Shown in pieces: positions 18,954-28,437 of a stretch of 64,000 nucleotides of DNA. The number at the start of each line of letters is the position of its first letter. Within the stretch, counting starts at the first letter, position 1. The DNA is taken from NCBI RefSeq assembly GCF_001695575.1, contig NZ_LUAX01000001.1, forward strand, positions 124,001-188,000. Reading direction: 5' to 3'. The notes beneath the pieces were generated by a model. The model was not told the DNA's origin, ran no database searches, and worked only from the letters and a program-made list of their open reading frames with translations. The position numbers and the translations under genes were made by a program. Source of the DNA: Vibrio europaeus (GTDB lineage Bacteria; Pseudomonadota; Gammaproteobacteria; Enterobacterales; Vibrionaceae).

Positions 18954-20057
18954 GTGTTTAAAAAATATCTTCCTCTCGCAGCCGCCAGCGTCTTGTTTGG
19001 CTGTGCTCAACCTACTGACCGCGCTCAGCAATATGTCGATGATGAATTCAATTCAATTTTGAATAAATCTTCAGTTGTCGAATCGACCAAACCGCGCGAT
19101 TTTACCGAGTTTCATCGTCAGGCTGAACAAGTCGTTGATAACTCTCCGTCGATGGCAAAGATCTATCAGCCCCTATATGACAAGTTAAATGAATGGGTAT
19201 TACAAAGCGGTGAACCAACCGACTTAGCTAGCTTTGGCATTCAAGCGGCTCAACTGGGTGGTGGTGACAAGCAGGGTAATGTGCTCTTCACTGGCTATTT
19301 CTCTCCGGTGATGGAACTGCGCCATGAGCCGAACGAAAGATTTAAATACCCAGTTTATGCCAAACCTGAGTGTGGTAGCGATTGCCCGACCCGAGCTCAA
19401 ATCTACGATGGTGCGCTAGAAGGTCAGGGACTAGAGCTAGGTTACGCATCAAATAGGATCGACCCATTTTTGATGGAAGTGCAGGGCAGCGGTTTTGTCC
19501 ATTTCGAAGATGACGATACCTTGGAGTATTTCGCCTACGGAGGCAAAAACAATAAGGCTTATGTCAGTATCGGTAAGGTATTGATCGAACGAGATCTAGT
19601 GCCTAGAGCCAAAATGTCGATGAAGGCGATCAAAGATTGGGTAATGGAAAATGATGAAGCGACCGTTCGTGAGCTTCTCGAACAGAATCCTTCTTTCGTC
19701 TTCTTCCAGCCTCGCGCTGACGCACCGGTAACCGGCTCGGCAGGTATCCCACTTTTACCTATGGCCTCTGTTGCTGGCGATCGCTCCATATTCCCGATGG
19801 GGACACCAATCCTTGCTGAAGTACCATTGCTAAATCCTGACGGTTCATGGAGTGGTGCGCATCAGCTGCGTCTATTGATCGTGCTCGATACTGGCGGTGC
19901 AGTAAAACAGAACCATCTCGACCTTTACCATGGGATGGGGCCGCGAGCGGGTACCGAAGCTGGTCACTACAAACATTTCGGCCGAGTGTGGAAATTGGGG
20001 CTTGAAAGGAGTGCGACACAAGCACCTTGGGCATTACCTCCAGAAAAGCTACAATAG
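18954..20057 (+). CDS. mltA: Membrane-bound lytic murein transglycosylase A
   Basis: Outer-membrane lipoprotein that cleaves peptidoglycan to 1,6-anhydromuropeptides. The lipobox LFGC is at residues 13-16 and the cysteine is followed by AQ, fitting outer-membrane sorting. The central MltA domain includes TGYFSPVMELR and FLMEVQGSGF. The C-terminal 3D domain holds LDTGGAVK with the expected catalytic Asp at about 312. Start GTG 18954 follows AGGGAT at 7-base spacing. An in-frame ATG at 18915 would put 13 polar residues before the signal. The product is 367 residues. Confidence 0.92.
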   Translation: MFKKYLPLAAASVLFGCAQPTDRAQQYVDDEFNSILNKSSVVESTKPRDFTEFHRQAEQVVDNSPSMAKIYQPLYDKLNEWVLQSGEPTDLASFGIQAAQLGGGDKQGNVLFTGYFSPVMELRHEPNERFKYPVYAKPECGSDCPTRAQIYDGALEGQGLELGYASNRIDPFLMEVQGSGFVHFEDDDTLEYFAYGGKNNKAYVSIGKVLIERDLVPRAKMSMKAIKDWVMENDEATVRELLEQNPSFVFFQPRADAPVTGSAGIPLLPMASVAGDRSIFPMGTPILAEVPLLNPDGSWSGAHQLRLLIVLDTGGAVKQNHLDLYHGMGPRAGTEAGHYKHFGRVWKLGLERSATQAPWALPPEKLQ

Positions 20058-20087
20058 TCGCCTAAGCTTCATCTAGACTTTTTAATT

Positions 20088-20118
20088 AAGAGTGCGTATA
20101 AATCGCACTCTTTGTTTT
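20088..20118 (+). terminator. Terminator after mltA
   Basis: AAGAGTGCG (20088-20096) pairs with CGCACTCTT (20104-20112) around seven bases, then TTTGTTTTT. Confidence 0.85.
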
Positions 20119-20139
20119 TGTACCCAGCGGAATACCCAT

Positions 20140-20949
20140 ATGCGTGAACTCGACACTCCAGCTTCTGATAATTACAACCAACGTTTTGGTGGCACACGCC
20201 GTCTTTACGGTAATAGTGAAGTTGAGATTGTGCGCGCTGCGCATGTCTGCGTTATCGGTATTGGTGGTGTGGGTTCTTGGGCTGTTGAAGCACTGGCAAG
20301 AACAGGTATTGGTGAGCTAACCCTGATCGATATGGATGATGTGTGTGTGACCAACATTAACCGTCAGATTCACGCAATGAGTGGAACCGTGGGCCAAAGC
20401 AAGATCGAAGTAATGGCAGAAAGGGTTAAGCTGATTAACCCAGAGTGTAAAGTGAATCTGATTGATGATTTTATTACACCAGACAACCAACATGAGTACC
20501 TGAGCAAAGAATACGACTATGTGCTGGATGCGATTGATAGCGTCAAAGCAAAAGCGTCTTTATTGGCTTACTGTCGCAGCAATAAAATCAAAGTTATTAC
20601 GACGGGTGGTGCTGGTGGTCAGGTTGACCCAACCCAAATTAAAGTCGCAGACCTGACAAAGACGATTCAAGATCCATTGGCAAAGAAGATCAAAGATACG
20701 CTGCGTCGTCATCATAATTTCCCAACTAATCCGGCGCGTAAGTTTGGTATTGAATGTGTTTTCTCAACTGAGCAACTGAAATACCCTCAGCCGGATGGCA
20801 GTGTGTGTGGAGTAAAATCTACCGCTGAAGGACCAAAGCGCATGGACTGTGCCAGCGGTTTTGGCGCGGCTACCGTTGTGACGGCGAGTTTTGGTTTTGT
20901 TGCGGTATCACGCATCGTTGAAAAGCTTATCCAGAAATACAGTAAGTAA
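20140..20949 (+). CDS. tcdA: tRNA threonylcarbamoyladenosine dehydratase
   Basis: E1-like ATP-dependent enzyme that cyclises t6A37 of tRNA to ct6A. It has 269 residues (E. coli TcdA/CsdL 268). The Rossmann motif GIGGVGSWAVEALARTGIG is at about 39-57, and the adenylation-site stretch DAIDSVKAKASL follows. Start ATG 20140 was chosen over an in-frame GTG at 20092, which lies inside the mltA terminator. The csdE gene follows 16 bases later. Sulfur acceptor CsdE and TcdA are functionally linked in E. coli, and their pairing here supports the call. Confidence 0.93.
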   Translation: MRELDTPASDNYNQRFGGTRRLYGNSEVEIVRAAHVCVIGIGGVGSWAVEALARTGIGELTLIDMDDVCVTNINRQIHAMSGTVGQSKIEVMAERVKLINPECKVNLIDDFITPDNQHEYLSKEYDYVLDAIDSVKAKASLLAYCRSNKIKVITTGGAGGQVDPTQIKVADLTKTIQDPLAKKIKDTLRRHHNFPTNPARKFGIECVFSTEQLKYPQPDGSVCGVKSTAEGPKRMDCASGFGAATVVTASFGFVAVSRIVEKLIQKYSK

Positions 20950-20965
20950 ATAAGGTCAGAGAAAA

Positions 20966-21400
20966 ATGTCACCGTTTCCTCAATCACCATTTGGCACTGA
21001 AATTACTGCCGAAGAGATTGCCCAAACTATGCAAGGTTTCAAAGGCTGGGAAGATCGCTATCGTCAGGTTATCCAATGGGGTAAGAAGCTGCCAAAGATG
21101 CCTGAAGATCTCAAGTCTGAGCAAGTGACGGTTTCAGGTTGTGAAAGCACCGTATGGCTAGTGAGTGAAAATTCCGATGGATTATGGCATTTCTGCGCAG
21201 ATTCCGACGCACGTATTGTGCGTGGTCTGATTGCTTTGGTGATTGCGGCGTTTGATGGTAAATCTTCACAACAAATTCAATCTTTTGATATTGATGCTTA
21301 TTTTGACAAGCTGGGCTTGATTGCCCACTTAAGCCCTTCAAGAGGCAATGGCTTGAAAGCGATTGTCGAGCAGATTAAGCAAATCTCTGCGCTACAATAA
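20966..21400 (+). CDS. csdE: Sulfur acceptor protein CsdE (SufE family)
   Basis: Accepts persulfide sulfur from a cysteine desulfurase (CsdA) and passes it on. The protein has 144 residues with the active cysteine in VSGCEST at C59. The C-terminal SPSRGNGLKAIVEQIKQI is typical of the SufE fold. SufE itself is similar, but adjacency to tcdA favours CsdE. No csdA is in the window. It shares an operon with tcdA and is followed by a strong terminator. Confidence 0.88.
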   Translation: MSPFPQSPFGTEITAEEIAQTMQGFKGWEDRYRQVIQWGKKLPKMPEDLKSEQVTVSGCESTVWLVSENSDGLWHFCADSDARIVRGLIALVIAAFDGKSSQQIQSFDIDAYFDKLGLIAHLSPSRGNGLKAIVEQIKQISALQ

Positions 21401-21407
21401 TCTTATT

Positions 21408-21436
21408 CAGCCCTCAATCTCTGAGGGCTGATTTTT
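21408..21436 (+). terminator. Terminator after csdE
   Basis: CAGCCCTCA pairs with TGAGGGCTG around ATCTC, followed by ATTTTT. Confidence 0.88.
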
Positions 21437-21565
21437 CCTGTACAAAAAATAAACACTACTATATTAACGCCTTAGTAAATACAGGGCTTTACAGGTCTTG
21501 TTGTCACTGCGTAAAGGCTGTACAATTCGCGCCCTTAATTAATGTTCCGTCGCTTGAGAGGCCAT

Positions 21566-22693
21566 ATGACCACTGAAAAATTCAATCTACTCGACTTTGA
21601 TCGCCAAGGTTTGCGTAAATTTTTTGCCGATGAGCTTGGTGAAAAAGCATTCCGTGCAGATCAGGTGATGAAGTGGATCTACCATTTCGGTGTCGATAAC
21701 TTCGATAATATGACCAACATTAATAAGAAGTTACGTGAAAAGCTGCAACATCGTTGCGAAATTAAAGCGCCAACCGTAGCGGAAGCTCAGCATTCGTCAG
21801 ATGGTACGATTAAGTGGGCGATGAAGGTTGGTGATCAAGACGTAGAAACGGTATACATCCCAGAAGATGACCGCGCTACCTTGTGTGTTTCTTCGCAAGT
21901 TGGCTGTGCGCTAGAGTGTAAATTCTGTTCGACTGCTCAACAAGGTTTCAACCGCAACCTGAAAGTATCTGAAATTATTGGTCAGGTATGGCGCGCGGCG
22001 CGTGAGATCGGTTTAGAAAAAGAGACAGGTCGTCGTCCAATCACCAACGTAGTAATGATGGGTATGGGCGAACCATTACTCAACATGAAAAACCTGATTC
22101 CTGCGCTTGAGCTAATGCTTGATGATTTAGCCTTTGGTTTGTCTAAGCGCCGCGTGACGGTATCAACATCTGGTGTGGTCTCTGGCCTTGACCAGATGAC
22201 AGGTAAGATTGACGTTGCACTAGCTATTTCACTGCATGCGCCTAACGATAAGCTACGTAGTGAAATCATGCCAATCAACGATCGTTGGGATATCGAAGAT
22301 TTCTTAGCGTCTGTACGTCGCTATATTCAGTCTTCTAACGCTAACCGCGGTAAGGTAACGGTAGAGTATGTTCTGCTTGACCATGTCAATGATGATATGG
22401 ACCATGCACGAGAGCTTGCTGAGCTGTTAAAAGACACGCCTTGTAAGATCAATTTGATTCCATTTAACCCATACCCGGGTTCGCCATACAAGAAACCAAG
22501 TAACTCGCGTATCGATCGTTTCCAAAAAACCTTGATGCAGTACGAACACACGGTAACGGTACGTAAAACTCGTGGTGATGATATTGATGCGGCATGTGGT
22601 CAGCTAGTTGGTGACGTCATCGACCGTACTAAGCGTACAGCGGCCAATAAAGCGGCCAAAGGTGAAACAATTCAAGTTAAAGCAGTTTCATAA
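21566..22693 (+). CDS. rlmN: Dual-specificity rRNA/tRNA adenine-C2 methyltransferase RlmN
   Basis: Radical SAM enzyme that methylates A2503 of 23S rRNA and A37 of some tRNAs. It has 375 residues, close to E. coli (384). The [4Fe-4S] cysteines are C114, C118 and C121 in [16 protein letters not shown] and [10 protein letters not shown] follow, and the methyl-carrying Cys lies in [10 protein letters not shown] near the C-terminus. Start ATG 21566 has GAGAGG upstream; an in-frame ATG lies at 21542. Loss of this enzyme is known to alter sensitivity to some ribosome-targeting drugs. Confidence 0.95.
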   Translation: MTTEKFNLLDFDRQGLRKFFADELGEKAFRADQVMKWIYHFGVDNFDNMTNINKKLREKLQHRCEIKAPTVAEAQHSSDGTIKWAMKVGDQDVETVYIPEDDRATLCVSSQVGCALECKFCSTAQQGFNRNLKVSEIIGQVWRAAREIGLEKETGRRPITNVVMMGMGEPLLNMKNLIPALELMLDDLAFGLSKRRVTVSTSGVVSGLDQMTGKIDVALAISLHAPNDKLRSEIMPINDRWDIEDFLASVRRYIQSSNANRGKVTVEYVLLDHVNDDMDHARELAELLKDTPCKINLIPFNPYPGSPYKKPSNSRIDRFQKTLMQYEHTVTVRKTRGDDIDAACGQLVGDVIDRTKRTAANKAAKGETIQVKAVS

Positions 22694-22710
22694 AGCGCGC
22701 TAATTTTGCG

Positions 22711-22738
22711 AAAGCCAGAGCCTAGCTCTGGCTTTTTT
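22711..22738 (+). terminator. Terminator after rlmN
   Basis: AAAGCCAGAGC pairs with GCTCTGGCTTT around a short loop, followed by TTTT. Confidence 0.9.
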
Positions 22739-23008
22739 GTTACATCTAGTAGCGATCTCACTGTCAAAATAACGAAAAACCTTGAGCTGCTTGTAAATTA
22801 TGCGCTTTGTTAGTGTTGTTTCATCTATGATATCTATTAGAATTAATGGTTAACGCTTTCGGGGTACTTACCTCTGTCTATTGAGTGGAGCGTTGATTGA
22901 CATAAATTAAGGATTATTCCTTACATAATTCAGAGTTTGGCTAATAGCACGCAACGAAAAATAAATAATTAAGCGGTGATATAGCGAAACTGAAACGAGA
23001 AGAGAATT
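22739..23008. other. AT-rich gap between rlmN and rodZ, no gene seen
   Basis: I see no reading frame with a ribosome-binding site and no RNA gene. In several gammaproteobacteria a pilF/pilW gene sits at this position; none is present here and I see no remnant. The region presumably carries the rodZ-ispG promoter. Confidence 0.5.
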
Positions 23009-23983
23009 TTGAGTATCATGACATCTGAACAACAACTTCAAGCGAGCGACGAGATCGTCGAAAAAGTGCAAGCGGGCACTCTATTAAAAAACAAACGCGA
23101 ATCGCTTGGCCTCAGTCAAAAACAAATTGCCGACCGTTTACGCTTACGCGTATCTATCATCGAAAATATCGAAAGCAATAATTTTACTTCTGACCAAGTA
23201 GCCACTTTTACTCGTGGTTATTTACGTTCTTATGCGCGAGCGGTAGGGATTGCGGAGTCAGAAGTCTTATGTGCATTAGATGGTTGTGAAGAGACTCAAC
23301 CTGAAGAGCAAGAAATGAAAAGCTTTTCGCACAAAACTAAACGCGAAGCCCATGATAGCCGCATAATGACACTGACGTTGGGTATCGTGATTGTCGTATT
23401 AGGCATTTCATCAGTTTGGTGGTGGCAAAACCAAGAAAAAAGTATGGAGTCACTGACCGACCAAACGGATCAAGAAATACAGCTAGAGCAGGCAACAGAG
23501 AATCAACCTCTTGATTTTACGACCTTAACTGAGGCAGAGCTGGAGCCTGCAGTTGGTGAGGATGCGATTCAGGCACTCGACTCAACGGCAGCGCCGGTTA
23601 CTGAAGAGGTAGTCTCTTCTGAACCTGTCACTACAGAGATAGTCGAAGAGACTCAACCTGTTCAAGCTGTACCAGTGAGCGAAACGAAAGACGTTGTTAA
23701 GCCTGAGCCAGTAGAAGAAACCGCAACAACAGAACAACCTGCTGTGGCTAACTTACTGGTGATGTCATTCAGCGATGATTGCTGGATCCAAGTCAAAGAT
23801 GCCTCTGGTAAAACCCTTTCAACTGGTGTGAAGAAAGCGGGTCAGAGCCTCAATTTAAGCGGCAATTTGCCTTATAGTGTCATTTTAGGTGCACCAGAAA
23901 ACGTTTCAATGACATTAGCGAGTGAACCTGTCGACCTTTCTGGGTATACTTCAGGCAAAGTAGCAAGATTTAACTTACCTTAA
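23009..23983 (+). CDS. rodZ: Cytoskeleton protein RodZ
   Basis: Bitopic inner-membrane protein that links MreB to the elongation machinery and keeps rod shape. It has 324 residues. The N-terminal Xre-type helix-turn-helix (about 26-85, LKNKRESLGLSQKQIADRLRL) is followed by a basic juxtamembrane stretch. One membrane segment lies near 119-137, then an acidic Pro/Glu/Thr-rich periplasmic linker and a C-terminal beta-rich domain from about 245. The start is ambiguous: TTG 23009 sits at good spacing from AGAAGAG, while ATG 23018 would remove three residues. It is the first gene of the ispG operon. Confidence 0.9.
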   Translation: MSIMTSEQQLQASDEIVEKVQAGTLLKNKRESLGLSQKQIADRLRLRVSIIENIESNNFTSDQVATFTRGYLRSYARAVGIAESEVLCALDGCEETQPEEQEMKSFSHKTKREAHDSRIMTLTLGIVIVVLGISSVWWWQNQEKSMESLTDQTDQEIQLEQATENQPLDFTTLTEAELEPAVGEDAIQALDSTAAPVTEEVVSSEPVTTEIVEETQPVQAVPVSETKDVVKPEPVEETATTEQPAVANLLVMSFSDDCWIQVKDASGKTLSTGVKKAGQSLNLSGNLPYSVILGAPENVSMTLASEPVDLSGYTSGKVARFNLP

Positions 23984-23992
23984 AAAATTACT

Positions 23993-25111
23993 ATGCAATA
24001 CGAATCTCCTATCAAACGTCGCCCATCGACTCGTATCTATGTGGGCGACGTACCTATTGGTGACGGTGCACCGATTGCTGTTCAGTCGATGACTAACACT
24101 AGAACAACAGACGTTGATGCGACTGTTGCTCAAATTAAATCACTGGAAAATGTCGGTGCTGATATCGTTCGCGTATCTGTGCCTACCATGGATGCTGCGG
24201 AAGCATTCAAACAGATTAAACAGCAAGTGAACATCCCACTCGTGGCCGATATTCATTTTGACTATCGTATCGCGCTAAAAGTGGCGGAGTACGGCGTAGA
24301 CTGTTTACGTATCAACCCGGGCAATATCGGTAACGAAGACCGTATCCGCTCAGTGGTTGACTGCGCGCGCGACAAAAACATTCCGATTCGTATCGGCGTG
24401 AACGGTGGCTCGCTAGAAAAAGACATTCAGATGAAGTACGGCGAACCAACGCCAGAAGCTTTGGTAGAGTCTGCAATGCGCCATGTCGATATTCTCGACC
24501 GTCTTAACTTCGACCAGTTTAAAGTGAGTGTGAAAGCCTCAGATGTTTTCCTTGCTGTCGATTCTTATCGCTTACTTGCGAAGAAGATCGATCAGCCGCT
24601 TCACTTAGGTATTACTGAAGCAGGCGGCGCACGAGCTGGCGCGGTGAAATCTTCAGTTGGCCTTGGGATGCTGTTGGCAGAAGGGATTGGCGATACGCTG
24701 CGTATCTCACTTGCGGCGGACCCAGTAGAAGAGATCAAAGTCGGTTTCGATATCCTAAAATCTCTGCGCATTCGCTCTCGCGGTATTAACTTTATTGCTT
24801 GCCCAAGCTGTTCGCGCCAAGAATTTGATGTGATTGGTACTGTGAACGCACTGGAGCAGCGTCTAGAAGATGTGATTACGCCGATGGACGTGTCCATTAT
24901 CGGCTGTGTGGTCAATGGTCCAGGTGAAGCAGAAGTCTCTCATTTAGGCTTAGCGGGAAGTAACAAGAAGAGCGCATTCTACGAAGACGGTAAACGTCAG
25001 AAAGAGCGTTTCGACAACAATGACCTTGTTGACCAGCTAGAAGCTAAAATTCGTGCCAAAGCTTCAACATTAGACGAAGCAAATCGCATCGACGTTAAAG
25101 TACAAGATTAA
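23993..25111 (+). CDS. ispG: 4-hydroxy-3-methylbut-2-en-1-yl diphosphate synthase
   Basis: Iron-sulfur enzyme of the MEP isoprenoid pathway that converts MEcPP to HMBPP. The protein has 372 residues, identical in length to the E. coli enzyme. The TIM-barrel half begins [20 protein letters not shown]. The cluster-binding half has [14 protein letters not shown] and [13 protein letters not shown]. It lies 9 bases after rodZ and 48 bases before hisS. Confidence 0.97.
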   Translation: MQYESPIKRRPSTRIYVGDVPIGDGAPIAVQSMTNTRTTDVDATVAQIKSLENVGADIVRVSVPTMDAAEAFKQIKQQVNIPLVADIHFDYRIALKVAEYGVDCLRINPGNIGNEDRIRSVVDCARDKNIPIRIGVNGGSLEKDIQMKYGEPTPEALVESAMRHVDILDRLNFDQFKVSVKASDVFLAVDSYRLLAKKIDQPLHLGITEAGGARAGAVKSSVGLGMLLAEGIGDTLRISLAADPVEEIKVGFDILKSLRIRSRGINFIACPSCSRQEFDVIGTVNALEQRLEDVITPMDVSIIGCVVNGPGEAEVSHLGLAGSNKKSAFYEDGKRQKERFDNNDLVDQLEAKIRAKASTLDEANRIDVKVQD

Positions 25112-25159
25112 TCTCAACGTAACCCAAATTACGGTAACTATTTTTTACGGTAAATAACT

Positions 25160-26428
25160 GTGGCAAAGAAAATCCAAGCAATTCGAGGCATGAACGACTG
25201 CCTTCCAACTCAATCACCACTGTGGCAGAAACTTGAGAACACAGTGAAGAACGTAATCAGCGCCTACGGTTACAACGAAGTGCGCATGCCAATCGTTGAG
25301 ATGACTCATCTATTCAGTCGCGCTATCGGTGAAGTGACCGACGTGGTTGAAAAAGAGATGTACACATTTGAAGACCGTAACGGCGACAGTTTAACCCTTC
25401 GTCCAGAAGGCACGGCTGGCTGTGTACGTTCTTGTATTGAAAACAGCCTGATTAACCGTGATGAGCAGCGCCTATGGTACATGGGTCCAATGTTCCGTCA
25501 CGAGCGTCCGCAAAAAGGTCGTTACCGTCAATTCCACCAATGTGGTGTTGAGGTGTTTGGTCTAGACGGCCCAGATGTTGATGCAGAACTCATCATGATG
25601 ACTGCTCGTCTATGGCGTGAGCTTGGTATTGATAAGCACGTTCGTCTAGAGCTGAACTCAATTGGTTCACTGGAAGATCGCGCGAACTACCGTACTGCAC
25701 TGATTGCCTTCCTAGAGCAGCACATTGATATTCTGGATGATGATTGTAAACGTCGTATGCACACTAACCCGCTACGCGTACTGGATACTAAGAACCCAGA
25801 CGTACAAGCGATTCTAGGTGATGCACCACGTTTATCAGATTACCTCGGTGAAGAGTCAAAGCAACATTTTGCAGGTCTTTGTGAACTTCTTGACGCGGCA
25901 GGTATCGAATACACAGTTAATGAGCGTTTAGTTCGTGGTCTGGATTACTACAACCGCACTGTATTTGAGTGGATTACTGAAAGCTTAGGTGCTCAAGGCA
26001 CCGTATGTGGTGGTGGTCGTTACGATGGCCTAGTTGAACAGCTAGGCGGGAAAGCGACACCAGCAGTGGGCTTTGCTATGGGTCTTGAGCGTCTGGTTCT
26101 TATGTTAGAAACTCTTGAGCTAACAGAAGTTCGTCGTAGTGTTGATGTTTACATGGTCACGGCAGGCGAAGGTACAATGCTAGCGGGCATGAAGTTAGCG
26201 GAGTCACTACGTGAACAAGTCCCTGGACTGCGTGTTATGAGCCACTTCGGTGGTGGTAACTTCAAGAAGCAGTTCAAGCGCGCAGACAAAGTAGGCGCAG
26301 CTGTGGCTCTAGTACTTGGTGAAAACGAAGTCGCTGACAACACAGTGGTACTAAAAGATCTGATTGGCGGTACTCAAGATACACTGAGTCAAGCAGATGT
26401 CATCGCTAAGCTAGCAGAGCTCGTTTAA
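25160..26428 (+). CDS. hisS: Histidyl-tRNA synthetase
   Basis: Class II aminoacyl-tRNA synthetase, 422 residues. It shows motif 2 region [22 protein letters not shown], the histidine-binding sequence [15 protein letters not shown], motif 3 GFAMGLERL, and a C-terminal anticodon-binding domain from about 330. The start is GTG 25160, giving [13 protein letters not shown] as in other gammaproteobacteria. Confidence 0.97.
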   Translation: MAKKIQAIRGMNDCLPTQSPLWQKLENTVKNVISAYGYNEVRMPIVEMTHLFSRAIGEVTDVVEKEMYTFEDRNGDSLTLRPEGTAGCVRSCIENSLINRDEQRLWYMGPMFRHERPQKGRYRQFHQCGVEVFGLDGPDVDAELIMMTARLWRELGIDKHVRLELNSIGSLEDRANYRTALIAFLEQHIDILDDDCKRRMHTNPLRVLDTKNPDVQAILGDAPRLSDYLGEESKQHFAGLCELLDAAGIEYTVNERLVRGLDYYNRTVFEWITESLGAQGTVCGGGRYDGLVEQLGGKATPAVGFAMGLERLVLMLETLELTEVRRSVDVYMVTAGEGTMLAGMKLAESLREQVPGLRVMSHFGGGNFKKQFKRADKVGAAVALVLGENEVADNTVVLKDLIGGTQDTLSQADVIAKLAELV

Positions 26429-26445
26429 TATTAATGAATTTTGAG

Positions 26446-26467
26446 TGGCAGTCTCGGCTGCCATTTT
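26446..26467 (+). other. Small hairpin between hisS and yfgM
   Basis: TGGCAG and CTGCCA flank six bases and are followed by TTTTG. It resembles a weak terminator or attenuator inside the operon and lies upstream of the chosen yfgM start. Confidence 0.4.
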
Positions 26468-26485
26468 GATGTAAGAGGACAGGAA

Positions 26486-27100
26486 GTGGAACTCTACGAT
26501 ACTGAAGAACAACAAGTAGAAGCGATCAAAGATTGGTGGAAAGAGAACGGCAAAGCAGTCATATTAGGTGCTGTTGTTGGTCTAGGCGGTCTGTTTGGCT
26601 GGCGTTACTACCAGGATTCAGTGACGTCGACTCAAGAAGCGGCGTCAGAAAGCTACACTAAAGCGGTTCAAGCGCTTGCTGAAAAAGGCGCGTCGGCAGA
26701 AGGCGATATTCAAGCTTTCATCGATGCAAATAAAGAAACTGAATACTCAGTATTAGCTGCGCTGCAACTGGCAAAAGTTCAAGTTGAAGCGGGTAACCTT
26801 GATGAGGCTTTAGCTCAATTAGAGTGGGCTAAGTCAGCAACCAAAGATGCAGCAGTGTCAGCGGTACTTGATTACCGTTTAGCTCGCGTTAAAGCAGAGC
26901 AGGGCGAATTTGATGCAGCGGTTGCTCAGCTGGCTAACATTACAGATGAAAACTGGGCTGGTCGAGTTGCTGAGCTTAAAGGTGACATCCTACTGCGTAA
27001 AGGTGATGCTCAGGCGGCTTACGCTGCATACACCGAAGCACAGCAGTCAGGTGATGCGAGCCAGACTCTACAGATGAAACTGGATGATCTAGCCAAGTAA
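26486..27100 (+). CDS. yfgM: YfgM/AncA-family ancillary translocon protein
   Basis: Inner-membrane protein with a periplasmic TPR domain that associates with SecYEG and periplasmic chaperones. The N-terminus VELYDTEEQQVEAIKDWWKENGK is typical. One membrane segment lies near residues 24-42, followed by Ala-rich helical repeats. Start GTG 26486 follows AGAGGACAGGAA; an earlier in-frame codon at 26441 lies within the hisS-yfgM hairpin region. The product is 204 residues. It is directly upstream of bamB, as in E. coli. Confidence 0.9.
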   Translation: MELYDTEEQQVEAIKDWWKENGKAVILGAVVGLGGLFGWRYYQDSVTSTQEAASESYTKAVQALAEKGASAEGDIQAFIDANKETEYSVLAALQLAKVQVEAGNLDEALAQLEWAKSATKDAAVSAVLDYRLARVKAEQGEFDAAVAQLANITDENWAGRVAELKGDILLRKGDAQAAYAAYTEAQQSGDASQTLQMKLDDLAK

Positions 27101-27109
27101 GGGCGCCGC

Positions 27110-28270
27110 ATGAAGAATATGCTGAAAAAAGCACTCACAACGGCGATGTTCGTTGGTGTTCTCGCGGGTTGTGCCGGCGAAGAAGATACCATCATTATGT
27201 CACCTGTACCGCAAGTTGACAGTGAGTTCACTCCATCAAGTCAATGGAGCACTTCTGTCGGTAATGGTGTTAGTCAATACTACTCTAAGCTCACTCCAGA
27301 ATACGCTTATGGCAAAGTTTTTGTCGCAAGTCGTGATGGTGTCGTCAAAGCCTTAGACCCTGAAAATGGTAAAACCTTGTGGGAAACCGAGATTGAAGCG
27401 GATGTCTCTGCTCGTTTAGCTGGTGGTATTACCGCAGGTTACAGCCAAATCTTTATTGGTAGTGAAAACGGTCAAGTGATCGCCTTCAATGAAGAAACAG
27501 GTGAAGTGAACTGGCAAGTCGATGTTGACGGCGAAGTGCTAACCGCACCAGCAACGGACAGTAACTACGTTATCGTTCACACCAACAGCGGTATGTTAGT
27601 GGCGCTAGACCAAGAAACTGGCGAAACCAAGTGGACTATCAGTACTGAAGTTCCAAACCTAACTTTGCGTGGTAATAGTACTCCAGTCACCGCTTCTGGT
27701 GGTGTTTTCTGGGGCACGGCAAATGGCCGACTCGCAGCTGCGATTGTTGAGCGTGGACAGCTCATTTGGCAACAACCAATTGGTATGCCACAGGGCGCAA
27801 CTGAGATTGATCGCCTAGTTGATGTCGATGCTGCACCGCTGATTTTGGGTAGTTCACTATACATCGTAGGTTACAACGGGCAGCTAACCGCAATTGATCT
27901 GCGCTCGGGCAAACCGGCTTGGAAACGCAGCTATTCTTCAGCAACTGATCTGGCGAGCGACGGCAGTCGTTTATACCTAGTGACAGAAAAAGATCACCTT
28001 GTCGCTGTGGATGCTCGCAGTGGTACTGAGCTGTGGACTAATGACCAGTTAGAACACCGACTACTGACAGCGCCAGTAATGATTGATGAGTACGTTGTGG
28101 TTGGAGATAGCGAAGGTTATTTGTACTGGATCGATCGCAGCAGCGGCGAATTTGTTTCAATGCAGCAAGTGAATACCACGGGTTTTGCCGTGGCACCGAT
28201 TGCAGTGCCGGGTGGTTACGTGCTGACGACTCGCAATGGCGATGTAAAGAAACTGACGATCAACGAGTAA
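27110..28270 (+). CDS. bamB: Outer membrane protein assembly factor BamB
   Basis: Lipoprotein of the BAM complex that inserts beta-barrel proteins into the outer membrane. It has 386 residues. The signal ends in the lipobox LAGC (C near 21). The mature part is an eight-bladed beta-propeller of PQQ-like repeats, for example VKALDPENGKTLWETEI, VIAFNEETGEVNWQVDV and LVALDQETGETKWTI. It lies 9 bases after yfgM and is followed by a terminator. Confidence 0.95.
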   Translation: MKNMLKKALTTAMFVGVLAGCAGEEDTIIMSPVPQVDSEFTPSSQWSTSVGNGVSQYYSKLTPEYAYGKVFVASRDGVVKALDPENGKTLWETEIEADVSARLAGGITAGYSQIFIGSENGQVIAFNEETGEVNWQVDVDGEVLTAPATDSNYVIVHTNSGMLVALDQETGETKWTISTEVPNLTLRGNSTPVTASGGVFWGTANGRLAAAIVERGQLIWQQPIGMPQGATEIDRLVDVDAAPLILGSSLYIVGYNGQLTAIDLRSGKPAWKRSYSSATDLASDGSRLYLVTEKDHLVAVDARSGTELWTNDQLEHRLLTAPVMIDEYVVVGDSEGYLYWIDRSSGEFVSMQQVNTTGFAVAPIAVPGGYVLTTRNGDVKKLTINE

Positions 28271-28291
28271 TCGTGTGATATAATTCACATT

Positions 28292-28331
28292 CGGCTCCTA
28301 GCTGGTAACAGTTGGGAGCCGTTTGTTTGTT
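28292..28331 (+). terminator. Terminator after bamB
   Basis: CGGCTCC (28292-28298) pairs with GGAGCCG (28315-28321), followed by TTTGTTTGTTTT. Confidence 0.8.
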
Positions 28332-28348
28332 TTAGAACCCAAAGTTAG

Positions 28349-28410
28349 ATGTGGTTATAGGTAAAGCGCTCAAAGTGTGGACTCTGCTGAGTTGTTACCT
28401 ATAACTACAT
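28349..28410 (+). other. Long hairpin in the leader of der
   Basis: ATGTGGTTATAGGTAA (28349-28364) pairs with TTACCTATAACTACAT (28395-28410): 16 base pairs with one G-U, enclosing a 30-base loop with a further CTCA/TGAG pairing. It ends 27 bases before the der start codon. It has no U-tract and follows a separate terminator. Confidence 0.6.
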
Positions 28411-28437
28411 AAAGAAAAGAATATTGTAGAGGTTGTT

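Noticed and set aside
22739..23008. A pilF/pilW remnant between rlmN and rodZ
   Set aside because: No frame or recognisable TPR-coding sequence. Its absence may be normal for this lineage.
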